Shown here: in pieces, positions 40,624 to 49,279 of the stretch | Numbering within the stretch: the first letter of the stretch is position 1 | Layout: the number at the start of each line of letters is the position of its first letter | NCBI GenBank assembly: GCA_050012535.1 | Contig: JBEKGZ010000003.1 | Location: forward strand, 1 to 49,368 | Direction of reading: 5' to 3' | Source: CAVPLU01 sp050012535 | GTDB taxonomy: Archaea > Thermoproteota > Bathyarchaeia > 40CM-2-53-6 | DNA: 49,368 bases | The notes under the pieces: model-generated | What the model was told of the DNA's origin: nothing | Database searches by the model: none | Seen by the model: only the letters and a program-made list of their open reading frames with translations | Program-made: the position numbers and the translations under genes

Positions 40624-41790
40624 TTGTGGTTTTTCACCAGTCCCAAGATCGCTTTCGGCGAGGACTCTCTAGAGCAATTGAGTGCCATTGAGGGCAAGCG
40701 GGCTCTAGTGATCACCGACCCGATCGTCAGCAAACTTGGAATGCTCCAAGTAGTCACAAATGAACTCAAGAAGGAACCGCGAACCGTTGAAGTCTTTGAC
40801 CAAGTCGAAGCGGAACCATCCTTCGAGAACGTTGAGAAAGTAGCAGCCGCTCTGCGCAGCTTTCAGCCAGACCTCATAGTGGCCCTCGGCGGAGGTTCGT
40901 GCATCGACGCTGCGAAAGGGGCTTGGGTTCTCTACGAGAGACCGGATCTCAAGCTTGACGCTGTCAATCCCATGACCAAACTTGATCTGCGAAAGAAGGC
41001 AAGACTCGTCGCCATCCCGACAACAGCCGGAACGGGTTCAGATGCAACCTGGGTTGCCGTGCTCACTGACAGAAGTCAAAACATGAAGCTCGACTATTTC
41101 GCCTCACGAGAACTTGTCCCTGACTATTCGATACTCAATCCCAAATTCTTGCTTAAGCTGCCGAAGCAAACTACTGCCTACACTGGTCTGGATGCCATCG
41201 ACCAAGCAATTGAAGCGTACGTGAACCAGTGGCGAAACGATTTCGCTGATGGCCTTGCATTGAGATCCATCCAAATCCTCTTCGAGTACCTGCCGAAAGC
41301 CTTTGACAATCCTGATGACCTACTCGCCCGACAAAAGACTCAGAACGCAGCAACGATGTCAGGGCTTGCTTTCGGTAACTCGCAGGTTGGCCTAGCACAC
41401 GCCACAGGCCACGCGCTGGGCGCAATATTCCACATGCCGCATGGTCTTGCCGTCGGAATTTCGAACCCCTACGTTATCCAGTTCTCAAGTCGTGACGCAG
41501 CACAATTGTACAGAGACATCGCCCACGTAATCGGAATAGAAGAGCAATCGGATCAGAAAGCCACCGCCATGCTTGTGAAATCGATCAAGAAACTCATGAA
41601 TCACATTGAGACCCCGTTGTCTTTGCGCGAGGCGGGCATCTCTCATAGCGCCTTCCTAGAGAGCTTGGACAACCTGATCGAGCAAACGAACAGATCCACA
41701 TGCACATTCGTCAACCCTCGAGTCCCCGACCCCGAAGAGGTACGCAAACTGTTCGTGTGCATGTACGAAGGACAACCGGTCGACTTCTAA
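40624..41790 (+). CDS. Iron-containing alcohol dehydrogenase (second copy)
   Basis: A 388-residue dehydrogenase of the iron-type family. NAD-binding sequence IVALGGGSCIDAAKGAW (near residue 85), the next motif IPTTAGTGSDATW and metal-site sequences TGLDAIDQAIEAY, GLAHATGHALG and MPHGLAVG are present. As in the gene at 8472, the first His ligand position (DxxxH) reads Gln. It follows SCP2 by 28 bp and precedes the oxidoreductase by six, so it is the middle of an operon. A TTG at 40624 is the start. The likely job is alcohol to aldehyde. Confidence 0.92.
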   Translation: MWFFTSPKIAFGEDSLEQLSAIEGKRALVITDPIVSKLGMLQVVTNELKKEPRTVEVFDQVEAEPSFENVEKVAAALRSFQPDLIVALGGGSCIDAAKGAWVLYERPDLKLDAVNPMTKLDLRKKARLVAIPTTAGTGSDATWVAVLTDRSQNMKLDYFASRELVPDYSILNPKFLLKLPKQTTAYTGLDAIDQAIEAYVNQWRNDFADGLALRSIQILFEYLPKAFDNPDDLLARQKTQNAATMSGLAFGNSQVGLAHATGHALGAIFHMPHGLAVGISNPYVIQFSSRDAAQLYRDIAHVIGIEEQSDQKATAMLVKSIKKLMNHIETPLSLREAGISHSAFLESLDNLIEQTNRSTCTFVNPRVPDPEEVRKLFVCMYEGQPVDF

Positions 41791-41796
41791 CATCTG

Positions 41797-43553
41797 GTGC
41801 AGCAACTGATCGGAGGAAACACAGGTAAGACGCTGCTCGTCGACCTGAGTCGCGACAAAATCATCACAGAGCCTACAAACGAAGAGTTTGCCGCAACATA
41901 CATTGGAGGGAGCGGATACGCCTGTAGGCTCGCTTTAGATCATCTCACAGCATCAACGGAACCCTTGGGTCCAGAGAATGTGCTGATCTTCGCTACGGGC
42001 CCGCTGGTAGGCACGGCAGCCCCAAACATGGGGAGGCATGTTGTGTGCGCAAGGTCGCCACTGACACGGCTCTGGGGAGAATCAAGCTCCGGCGGGATCT
42101 TCGGCGCGAAGATGAAGTTCGCAGGTTTCGATGCTGTTGTGGTGAAAGGTAGGGCGGCGAAACCGACCTACATCTCGGTGAAGGATGGCAAAGCTGAACT
42201 TAGAAACGCCAAACAACTCATGGGCGAGGACACGCAGTCCACTCAGGCGCTCATCAAAGAAGAACTCAACGACAGGACGGCGAGTGTCTCATGCATCGGC
42301 AAGGGAGGAGAGAACCTTGTCAAGTATGCGGCTATCATGAATGACTGGAACTGAAGGCGATCGCGGTCTCCGGGCAAGAGAGAGTTCCGATCGCAGAACC
42401 CGAAGAGTTCATGAAGGTTTCGAGCAGCGCGTTCAAGTACATCAAGGAATCAGGCCTGGCTGAGACTTTCCGAGCCTTGGGCACCGCAGGCGCTATTTCA
42501 TACATGAACGAGCTTGGAGAATTGCCAAGCAAGTACTTCACTTGCGGAAATTTCCCTGAGGTGGACAAGATCGACGGTACAGAGATGAAGCAGACGATTC
42601 TTACCGGGACAAGCGCTTGTTTCGGGTGCCCAATCCGCTGCGGACGAGTGATAACGATCAAGGAAGGCAAGTACGCAACAGGCAAGACTGACGGTCCAGA
42701 GTTAGAAACCCTCGTTGGTTTCGGATCAAACCTGATGTGCACATCGATGGAAGCGATCTCATACGCAAACGAACTCTGTAATAGGTTCGGAATCGATACG
42801 ATCAGCTGCTCTGTCACCATCGGGCTGGTGTACTACTTGTACGAGAAGGGTGTACTGACGGAGAAAGACACGGGAGGTCTCGCGCTCAAGTGGGGAGAGA
42901 TCGATCCAGCAATCGAGTTGGTCAAGATGATCGCTGAGAGACGAGGCATCGGAGACCTCCTCGCTGAGGGATCCCGAGAGGTGGCGAAGAAGTTCGGAGT
43001 TGAAGAAGAGGCCATGCAGGCCAAAGGCCTAGAGTTCCCGTTTCATGACATAAGAGGGGTAAGCGGCCTTGCGGTTTCCTACGCGGTCTCCCCAAGAGGC
43101 GCTTGCCACAACTTCTCCGTCCTCTACCTAGTCGAGATGGGCCAAACCGTTCCAGAGCTCGGACTCGTATCTGAGGACAGGATGTCAAATGACGGAAAGG
43201 CTGAACTCGCCTTCAATAGTGAGAACTTTCGCGCGGTCTACAGCGCGATGCAGATGTGCATGTTCGCCAACCCGCCAGTGGAAGACATTGTCAGCATGTT
43301 GTCGCACTGTACCGGCCAGAAGCTCGCCCAGCAGGACCTGCTCAAGATCGGCGAAAGGATCATCATGGCAAAACGCGTCATGAACCTACGTCTAGGCCTT
43401 ACACCGAAGGATGACACTCTCCCGAAGCATGCGCTAAAGCCACTCGCCGATGGACCCACTGGAGGGAAAGTGCCGGACCTGAGCAGGCAGCTGAAGGAGT
43501 ACTACGCGCTCAGAGGCTGGGATCCGACACTCTCTGCCTATCTGCCACCCTAG
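41797..43553 (+). pseudogene. Aldehyde:ferredoxin oxidoreductase, internally deleted and frameshifted
   Basis: The tungstopterin enzyme that oxidises aldehydes with ferredoxin. Frame 1 (41797-42354) carries GGSGYACRLALDHL, FATGPLVGTAAPN and SPLTRLWGESSSGG, and breaks off in MNDWN at TGA 42352. The second frame resumes with KAIAVSGQ at 42354 and runs to 43553, with the cluster site ACFGCPIRCGR (CxxCxxxC), DTISCSV and CTGQKLAQQDLLKIGERI. Relatives have about 16 residues between DWN and LKAIAV, including the pterin-binding GRxGxGAVMGSK. Those residues, plus one base, are missing. The gene is thus either inactive or carries an assembly error. Confidence 0.85.
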
Positions 43554-44287
43554 AAAGTGATCTTGATCGCCTGAACGATCCTTGGAAGAATCTCTCCCGC
43601 AGAACCGTTCACCTTGTAGTCGCACAGATGATCCCACCCGGTCCTTTCGCTGTCAATTGAGATGACCTTAGCCCCGCCCTTCTTGGCTATCTCCGGAAGT
43701 GACGCCGCCGGGTAGACCTCAAGCGAAGTTCCAACGGCAAGCAGCAGATCGGCTGATCTCACTTTCTTGAGCGCCTGATCGAACGCCCTCTCCGGGAGGG
43801 GCTCTCCGAACAGTACAACATCCGGCTTCAATGAACCACCGCACTTGTCACATCTCGGCACGTCTTGCTGGGCTATGCGATCAACAATCTTCTCGGTCGC
43901 GTAAGTTGCTGAGCATCGTGTGCAAATGATACGCCCGGCATTGCCGTGAATCTCAATGACATGCTTGCTGCCGGCGCGTTGGTGAAGGCCATCCACGTTC
44001 TGAGTTATCACCGAGTCCAGGCGTTTCATCGTCTCCAACTCCGCGAGGGCGGTGTGTGCAGCGTTAGGTTTTGCTGTGAGGAATATCCAGCCGATCTCTC
44101 TTGCGAACTCCCAGAACTTGCTGGGGTCCCGCGTGAACGATTCTATAGAAGCCACTACGGCAAGATCATATCTGCTCCACAGTCCATCCTTGCCTCGGAA
44201 AGTCCCGAGTCCGCTCTCAGCAGAGATTCCAGCACCCGTGAACGCCACGGCTCTTCTTGCGTGCTTGATCTCGTGTGCGATGGACAT
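43550..44287 (-). CDS. Sir2-family NAD-dependent deacylase
   Basis: Removes acetyl or other acyl groups from lysine with NAD. It shows GAGISAESGLGTFRG near the start, ITQNVDGLHQRAG with HGNAGR (catalytic His), the zinc set CTRC and CDKCGG, and LFGEPLPE with AVGTSLEVYPA. The start ATG 44287 (MSIAHEIKHAR) is preferred over 44365, since a TATA-like element lies at 44340-44347. The end overlaps the oxidoreductase stop by four bases. Archaeal targets include Alba or acyl-CoA synthetases; the latter would be present in this window, but the link is a guess. Confidence 0.9.
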   Translation of the reverse strand: MSIAHEIKHARRAVAFTGAGISAESGLGTFRGKDGLWSRYDLAVVASIESFTRDPSKFWEFAREIGWIFLTAKPNAAHTALAELETMKRLDSVITQNVDGLHQRAGSKHVIEIHGNAGRIICTRCSATYATEKIVDRIAQQDVPRCDKCGGSLKPDVVLFGEPLPERAFDQALKKVRSADLLLAVGTSLEVYPAASLPEIAKKGGAKVISIDSERTGWDHLCDYKVNGSAGEILPRIVQAIKITF

Positions 44288-44339
44288 GATGGTCGAGTAG
44301 GCTTCCAACCGGCACCGAGCTCTAGTTGAAATCGCCGCA

Positions 44340-44347
44340 CTATATTT
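44340..44347 (-). promoter_or_regulatory. TATA-like element of the sirtuin gene
   Basis: AAATATAG on the minus strand, about 55 bp before ATG 44287, making a leader of about 25-30 nt. It lies inside the longer frame that starts at 44365 and so argues against it. Confidence 0.4.
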
Positions 44348-44420
44348 GGGTACTTCCATTTGCATCTCACCAGCAAGAACACTTAATCATGGCCGATCAT
44401 CCACCTATGGAAGACCCGCG

Positions 44421-45077
44421 TTGAAGGATGAGGTAATACAGAAACAGCTTGCAGATGCGATCGTGAAAGGAGACTCGGAGACGGCTGAGGCGAAGGCCAA
44501 AGTCATCGCCCAGTACGCAAAGGATCCCACAGAGACGCTGGACGATCTCTACGACGCGTTTAGAACAGCTGAGAGCCTCCACGTGGTAGGAGGATATAGT
44601 GACGAACGGTTTGCCTTATCCGTTAGTGCGACGCGTGCAGCTCTAAACGTTCTCAAATTGAACCTCACTCCAAAGCAGACACGCTTCAGTGCAAAGATCT
44701 GTGTCGGTCCCATAACAGGTGGGAACGATATGATGAGCGCAATCATGGCCGCAATGCTCACTGCTGCTGGATGTGAGGCAACAGACATATCGAGGGCCAC
44801 GACCGCCAAGGAACTGCTTAGAAATGCCGAGCAAAACGGCGCCGAGTTCCTGGTTGTGAGTTTCAGCGACCAGACAGCCGATCTAATGAAGGAGTTTGTG
44901 AACGAATACCAGTCCGGAGGATTTCGCAACAAACTCCATGCGATAGCTTTTGCACCCGGCTCTCAACTCGCATCAGATGAGTCAGGCACCTTCGTCTTCG
45001 TGGCACGTGAACCGCTCGAACTGCTGAGTAGAACCACCGAGTATCTCATAAGAAGTCGGGGAAAAGATAGCCCTTAA
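44421..45077 (+). CDS. Corrinoid-binding-like protein without the ligating His motif
   Basis: The architecture is that of methyltransferase cognate corrinoid proteins: a helical N-domain (residues 1-85) and a Rossmann-like B12 domain. The B12 domain should contain DxHxxG; here the aligned stretch is VGPITGGNDMMSAIMAAML, with neither the His nor its Gly. The following AAGCEATDIS and ELLRNAEQNGAEFLVVSFSD keep the normal pattern. TTG at 44421 starts the conserved part; the longer frame from 44346 would add 25 residues without counterpart. It is convergent with gpmA. No methyltransferase is adjacent. Cobalamin binding is doubtful. Confidence 0.75.
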   Translation: MKDEVIQKQLADAIVKGDSETAEAKAKVIAQYAKDPTETLDDLYDAFRTAESLHVVGGYSDERFALSVSATRAALNVLKLNLTPKQTRFSAKICVGPITGGNDMMSAIMAAMLTAAGCEATDISRATTAKELLRNAEQNGAEFLVVSFSDQTADLMKEFVNEYQSGGFRNKLHAIAFAPGSQLASDESGTFVFVAREPLELLSRTTEYLIRSRGKDSP

Positions 45078-45103
45078 TCACTCGAACCAGGCTGGCCTTG
45101 ATC

Positions 45104-45859
45104 TCAGACTTTTTTCTCTGCCTTTCCTTGGGAGACAACCGACTCTATCGCTTTTCTGATGCTCTCCTCGTCACCTAGGTAATAGTGCCTGATGGGCTTG
45201 AGGTCATCGCTGAGCTCGTATATGAGCGGGATACCGGTCGGAATGTTGAGGTTCACAATCGCCTCTTCGGAAACGTTATCGAGGTACTTCACGAGTGCCC
45301 TTAGGCTGTTGCCGTGCGCTGAGATGAGAACTCTCTTTCCCGACCTTACGGTTGGGGCGAGCACGTCGTGCCAATAGGGTAGGAATCGGTTCACCGTGTC
45401 CTTGAGTGATTCACACAGCGGGATCTCTTTCTCGTTCATGTCTTGGTAGCGTGGGTCGGACCCCGGGTACCGTTCATCAGTCTTCTCAAGCGCAGGCGGG
45501 CGTACGTCGTAACTTCTTCTCCAAATGAGCACCTGCTCTTCACCGTACTTGGATGCCATCTCGGCTTTGTTGAGCCCCTGCAGTGCACCGTAGTGGCGCT
45601 CGTTCAAGCGCCAGTGATTGTGAACCGGTATCCACATCTGGTCAAGCTCGTCAAGCATGATCCAGAGTGTACGTATCGCGCGTTTCAGGACCGAAGTGAA
45701 AGCAACGTCAAAGACATACAGGTCCTTGCGAAGCGTTCGCCCTGCCTCATGAGCCTCCCTTGCCCCCCTTTCGGAGAGATCAACGTCGGTCCAGCCTGTG
45801 AACCTGTTCTCTCTGTTCCATGTGCTCTCGCCATGTCTAACAAGTACTAGCTTGTGCAT
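45104..45859 (-). CDS. gpmA: 2,3-bisphosphoglycerate-dependent phosphoglycerate mutase
   Basis: Converts 3- and 2-phosphoglycerate in glycolysis or gluconeogenesis through a phosphohistidine. It shows LVLVRHGESTWNRENRFTGW, DVDLSERGAREA, TSVLKRAIRTL, HWRLNERHYGALQGLNK, LISAHGNSLRALVKYL and NIPTGIPLIYEL, all bacterial dPGM features, and has the usual length of about 250. Most archaea use the cofactor-independent enzyme, so this gene likely came from bacteria. It ends near the corrinoid-like gene in the opposite direction. The ATG at 45859 is clear. Confidence 0.95.
   Translation of the reverse strand: MHKLVLVRHGESTWNRENRFTGWTDVDLSERGAREAHEAGRTLRKDLYVFDVAFTSVLKRAIRTLWIMLDELDQMWIPVHNHWRLNERHYGALQGLNKAEMASKYGEEQVLIWRRSYDVRPPALEKTDERYPGSDPRYQDMNEKEIPLCESLKDTVNRFLPYWHDVLAPTVRSGKRVLISAHGNSLRALVKYLDNVSEEAIVNLNIPTGIPLIYELSDDLKPIRHYYLGDEESIRKAIESVVSQGKAEKKV
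45108..45114 (+). terminator. T-run behind the corrinoid-like gene
   Basis: A run of six to seven T (45109-45114) about 31 bp after the stop at 45077 on the plus strand. It also overlaps the C-terminal codons of gpmA on the other strand. Confidence 0.35.
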
Positions 45860-46056
45860 CCTGTTCTCACCACGTGCGAGTCCCAGCTGCCCCTAGGAAC
45901 GCCTTTCAGTTCTCACCAAGGTATGTCTTAGGTTTGATGGATAATGGCACGACATCAGATTCCCGCTCGCATCGTTCTCGAGCCGCCGCGGGGGATGCTC
46001 ATCATCCATATATCCCGCCAGTCATCTTGGCAGGACAAAGAATCTCAAATCTGAGC

Positions 46057-47277
46057 GTGCGAAAACTGCAGACAAATAACGTGGTTATCTGTCTTCTCGT
46101 GGTTCTCATCGCGGCGGGTTTCGTTCAACCATCGACAGCTCAGATCGAGAAACTTGGATATCTAAGGGTCACGGCACAATATCCAGTTCAGGTTCCTCGC
46201 TCCTACACATTCCAAGTTAACGTCACGGTGGAGTATGCCTTTCGCGATTACTATGAGATCAGCGCGGCAATCTATCAAGGACCGAGGGGAACCTTTGGCA
46301 GCGCATTATGGGAAGGTCAGATTGAGCGCCTCATAGACGTAGGCGAGAAGACATACAACGTTCAGCTGAAATCTCCCGCCGAGGAAGGGCAGTGGCTGCT
46401 AACTGGCTACGCGTTCTCCCACAACGCATCCACCCCAGTCTACTTCACTGATCAGGAACGTGGACCAGGATTCGTTGAGATGAACATCAAAGTCGCCGAC
46501 AACGCGAAGCTCACCTTACAAACCCCACACGGCAATATGGTCGTGTCTGTGGATGGAACCAGCTTCACGACTGATCAGAATGGCGTCCTCGTTAGCGAGC
46601 TCAAGATATTGATCCCTCACTCAATTGAAGCTCCTGAGAATGTATCGATGACAGAGGGCTGGCGAGCCTTGTTCCTAAGCTGGAACGGAACCGATCACGA
46701 GAACCCGAAGACCATACTCCTCAGGAATGATCTTTCACTGACTGTAGACTACCAGGACGAATTCAGGCTCGATGCAGTCTCGGAGATAGGTCAGGTCTCG
46801 GGAACAGGCTGGTACGATGCCGGTACTGTCGCGAACTTCTCTGCGCCGTTGCTCGTTCCTCAGCAGGGCATAGGAGGATTGGTCGGGATACGCTGGAAGT
46901 TCACGAGCTGGAGCGGCGACATCACCAGCACTGATCACAGCGAGTCCGTAGTCATGAACCGCCCATACAGGGTCGTTGCGAACTATGTTACGGACTACGA
47001 GCAACTCGACTACTTCATCATTGGAGCTGCCGTCCTTATTGTCGCTGCAGCAGCAGCCTTCCTTGTACTCCGAATAACTAGGAAACCATCAGAACAGCCA
47101 CTAGAGCAGCCACCAGAGCACCCACCAGAACAGCCACCAGAAAAACCATCAGAAGAACCATCGGAAAAACCAGCAGAAGAGATGGCGGCTCCGACTGTGC
47201 GAAGGTTCTGCTTGTTCTGTGGAGCCAATATTGATCCGGGCGCCAAGTTCTGCTCAAAATGCGGAAAAAGCCAGTAG
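46057..47277 (+). CDS. Exported membrane-anchored protein with Pro/Glu repeat and zinc ribbon
   Basis: Order of parts: a basic start and hydrophobic signal (NNVVICLLVVLIAAGFVQPSTAQ), about 300 residues of predicted beta-rich extracellular protein (with FTSWSGDITSTDHSESVVMN, a common archaeal surface motif), one membrane helix (YFIIGAAVLIVAAAAAFLVL), then a Pro/Glu repeat at 47080-47185 and a C-terminal zinc ribbon CLFCGANIDPGAKFCSKCG. So the ribbon sits in the cytosol and the beta part outside. The GTG at 46057 is preferred to 45874 because it places the signal at the N-terminus. It is followed, on the other strand, by an archaeosortase. Confidence 0.85.
   Translation: MRKLQTNNVVICLLVVLIAAGFVQPSTAQIEKLGYLRVTAQYPVQVPRSYTFQVNVTVEYAFRDYYEISAAIYQGPRGTFGSALWEGQIERLIDVGEKTYNVQLKSPAEEGQWLLTGYAFSHNASTPVYFTDQERGPGFVEMNIKVADNAKLTLQTPHGNMVVSVDGTSFTTDQNGVLVSELKILIPHSIEAPENVSMTEGWRALFLSWNGTDHENPKTILLRNDLSLTVDYQDEFRLDAVSEIGQVSGTGWYDAGTVANFSAPLLVPQQGIGGLVGIRWKFTSWSGDITSTDHSESVVMNRPYRVVANYVTDYEQLDYFIIGAAVLIVAAAAAFLVLRITRKPSEQPLEQPPEHPPEQPPEKPSEEPSEKPAEEMAAPTVRRFCLFCGANIDPGAKFCSKCGKSQ
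47080..47185 (+). repeat. Imperfect Pro-Glu-rich repeat inside surface protein
   Basis: Tandem 12-15 nt units such as CAGCCACCAGAA code for repeated EQPPE, EKPSE and EEPSE blocks, a flexible linker between the membrane helix and the zinc ribbon. Confidence 0.75.
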
Positions 47278-47282
47278 TCAGT

Positions 47283-47786
47283 TCAGGCTAGCGGCACTCG
47301 TTCGCCTTGGACTATCACGAGAAACGCCACTGAGAAGATGCCGAGGACCAAGCCTGTGGGGTAGTGCGCTAGGTACCAAGGCAAGATCCCGGCGTACAGT
47401 AGCCAAACTTCCAAAGCGATTCTTCCAATATTCGCAAAGTAGATGAGGACGGCGACGCTCACGATCGCCATAGCCTTCCTTCTCCAAGCTATCTTAGGAA
47501 AAGGAATCAGAATGCCAGCGAAGATCGCTGTGACCTGTATGCCCGTGCACATACGTTCTATCTCGAACTCGTTGACAAAAGCTCGACCGTCTATGGCCCG
47601 TGATGCTGCAGGAATCCCAATCCAGTTCAGCAGCATCGCCGAGTGATCGGCCGTAATCTTCTCAAGAATGAAGTAGTTCGGAAGATAGTAGAAACCGGCC
47701 GAGAGAACCACCATTGCAGCGACATAGAAGACGATGTCGCGTAGCCTAGTCTCTTCGGGCAACCCACGCAACGGCGTCTCCCACAC
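47283..47786 (-). CDS. Archaeosortase/exosortase-family protein
   Basis: A multi-spanning transpeptidase-like protein that cuts proteins at a C-terminal sorting signal and joins them to a lipid. Catalytic residues are recognisable: Cys in ERMCTGIQ, Arg in YFANIGRIALE and His in YLAHYPTGLVLG. About five membrane helices are seen in 167 residues, close to the short thaumarchaeal-like archaeosortases. The start is a GTG at 47786. The neighbour at 46057 is an exported protein, but it lacks the usual tripartite C-terminus, so its role as substrate is open. Confidence 0.8.
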   Translation of the reverse strand: MWETPLRGLPEETRLRDIVFYVAAMVVLSAGFYYLPNYFILEKITADHSAMLLNWIGIPAASRAIDGRAFVNEFEIERMCTGIQVTAIFAGILIPFPKIAWRRKAMAIVSVAVLIYFANIGRIALEVWLLYAGILPWYLAHYPTGLVLGIFSVAFLVIVQGERVPLA

Positions 47787-47894
47787 GCTAAAGATTGCAC
47801 GTCACGACAGCCTTGAATCTTGCTGTCCGCTTGCAGCAAGTTCTAGCCTGCCAGGGAAGGCTTGTTCGACAAATGCACGGCAAACTGCTGCGGG

Positions 47895-49217
47895 TCAAGC
47901 AGGCGAGTTGAAAGCTGCGCCCTTTGCGCCCTTTGGCGCTTCGAGTTTCCGCATCGCATCCTCCATGGGCGTCGCTTCTGCCCAGAGAGCTTCGAATAAG
48001 TTGCCTAGATGCCGTATCGCCTCCTCGCTGGTGATTCGGATCGCTTGGTCGACGCGGCTCTCCAGGTCGGGCGAGTCTTGCCCCAGATAGTAAATGGCTG
48101 CGTCTGTGCTGTCCATTATTCCCATACTGAATCCGATTGGGTTCTCCGTGTGACGAACCTCAGCAAATTTGGCGAGCGCCTTGACTTCGTTCGCGTTTGC
48201 GTCTGACAGTCTGCAAATCAGTCGGGTCTTCACCCCTCGCTCATGAGCATGAAGGAATTCTTCGCCCAACCCTTTCAGGAGCCTACTCGGCGCATGAAGG
48301 CTCGGGATGTAGGCCCTGAGCGTGTGCTTTGCGGAGTCGATCATGGGTCCGGAGTGAATGTAGGTCTCTTTGCGTCCGCGAATGATGTGGCTTTCCTCGC
48401 CTGCCGGTCGTTGTCCACGCAAGACGGCCTCGCGAGCGGCGAAAGGCACTGATTCCCTCCAAAGGATGTTGAAGAGCTGACGCATGACCTGTACCGTGGG
48501 GCGGTATGTGCTAACAAGTTGAGCTGCCTGAGATGCGCGAATGATCGGCTCCTCGACTAGAGATACCGCGACCCTCGTGTCAGAGCCATACATGTAGACT
48601 GGGATCGGTTCGAAGTGACGGACTTCAGTGATGTGAGCGATCTTCTTGACACGATTAAGGTTCTCTCTGTCGACCTCAAGGATGAATCTGGTTTTTACTT
48701 TGTTCGATGTGATGAGTCGCAAGGCTTCAGCGAAAGCGCGTGCTGAAAATTGAGGCGGCCGTCTACGCCCCGCCATTGCCCAGAACTCGCCTTTGGCTGA
48801 CCTCGCAGATTCCAACAGGTGGGTTCGGGAGGCGTGGGAGCCATAAATAACGCGGATCTCCTCTTGCTCCCGCTGGTTGTTTTTCATCGAGAGTCCTTGC
48901 AGTTTCGTTGCCAGCTTCTCGGATTCTTTCGCGATCTTGTCAAGGCGGTCTCTGATCCTCCATGCAAGACGAGGTAATGCAACCTTGACGTCGACCGGTA
49001 CGTATCTTCTCGGTCTGTCGATGGTCTCTTCGACGAGGCCTTTTGACACAAGTCTCGTCATCAGAGGGTAGATCTCAGTTCTTTGTAGGTGTGCTTCGCG
49101 TGACAGCTGTTGGATTGTGCCGGCGCGTAGTTTGAGGAGGGCGAAGTAGGCCTTGCATTCGTTCTCGGTGAGGCCGAGTGTCTTGAGCTTCTCTATTAGT
49201 GCTGACGACTCCGTCAA
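47895..49217 (-). CDS. TrmB-type transcription regulator with duplicated effector domain
   Basis: The N-terminal winged helix is typical TrmB: LKTLGLTENECKAYFALLKL, REAHLQRTEIYPLM and LVSKGLVEETIDRPRRYVPV, then a helical linker. The rest consists of two similar PLD-like TrmB effector halves, near residues 125-265 and 275-415, each with a VKTR(F/L)I strand, an EVRH core, and a helix ending LF(N/E)(I/A)LW(R/A)E(S/A)(V/T)P. Most TrmB proteins carry one such domain. The TTG at 49217 is chosen since the TATA element at 49272-49279 would start the RNA near 49250, downstream of the ATG at 49268. GGAGG directly precedes the TTG. Confidence 0.85.
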   Translation of the reverse strand: MTESSALIEKLKTLGLTENECKAYFALLKLRAGTIQQLSREAHLQRTEIYPLMTRLVSKGLVEETIDRPRRYVPVDVKVALPRLAWRIRDRLDKIAKESEKLATKLQGLSMKNNQREQEEIRVIYGSHASRTHLLESARSAKGEFWAMAGRRRPPQFSARAFAEALRLITSNKVKTRFILEVDRENLNRVKKIAHITEVRHFEPIPVYMYGSDTRVAVSLVEEPIIRASQAAQLVSTYRPTVQVMRQLFNILWRESVPFAAREAVLRGQRPAGEESHIIRGRKETYIHSGPMIDSAKHTLRAYIPSLHAPSRLLKGLGEEFLHAHERGVKTRLICRLSDANANEVKALAKFAEVRHTENPIGFSMGIMDSTDAAIYYLGQDSPDLESRVDQAIRITSEEAIRHLGNLFEALWAEATPMEDAMRKLEAPKGAKGAAFNSPA

Positions 49218-49271
49218 CCTCCAGCCGTAATTTCTAAAACACGCAGTTGTATGGTTGATTTCATACATCCG

Positions 49272-49279
49272 TTTATATG
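49272..49279 (-). promoter_or_regulatory. TATA box of the TrmB-type regulator
   Basis: CATATAAA on the minus strand, about 58 bp before TTG 49217. It lies just upstream of ATG 49268 and so rules that codon out as translation start. Confidence 0.55.

Noticed and set aside
41797..43553. Programmed frameshift in the oxidoreductase
   Set aside because: About 16 conserved residues are missing as well, which recoding would not restore.
47080..47185. Tandem short repeats that could suggest CRISPR or a DNA satellite
   Set aside because: There are no spacers. The repeat follows codon phase and encodes a Pro/Glu linker.
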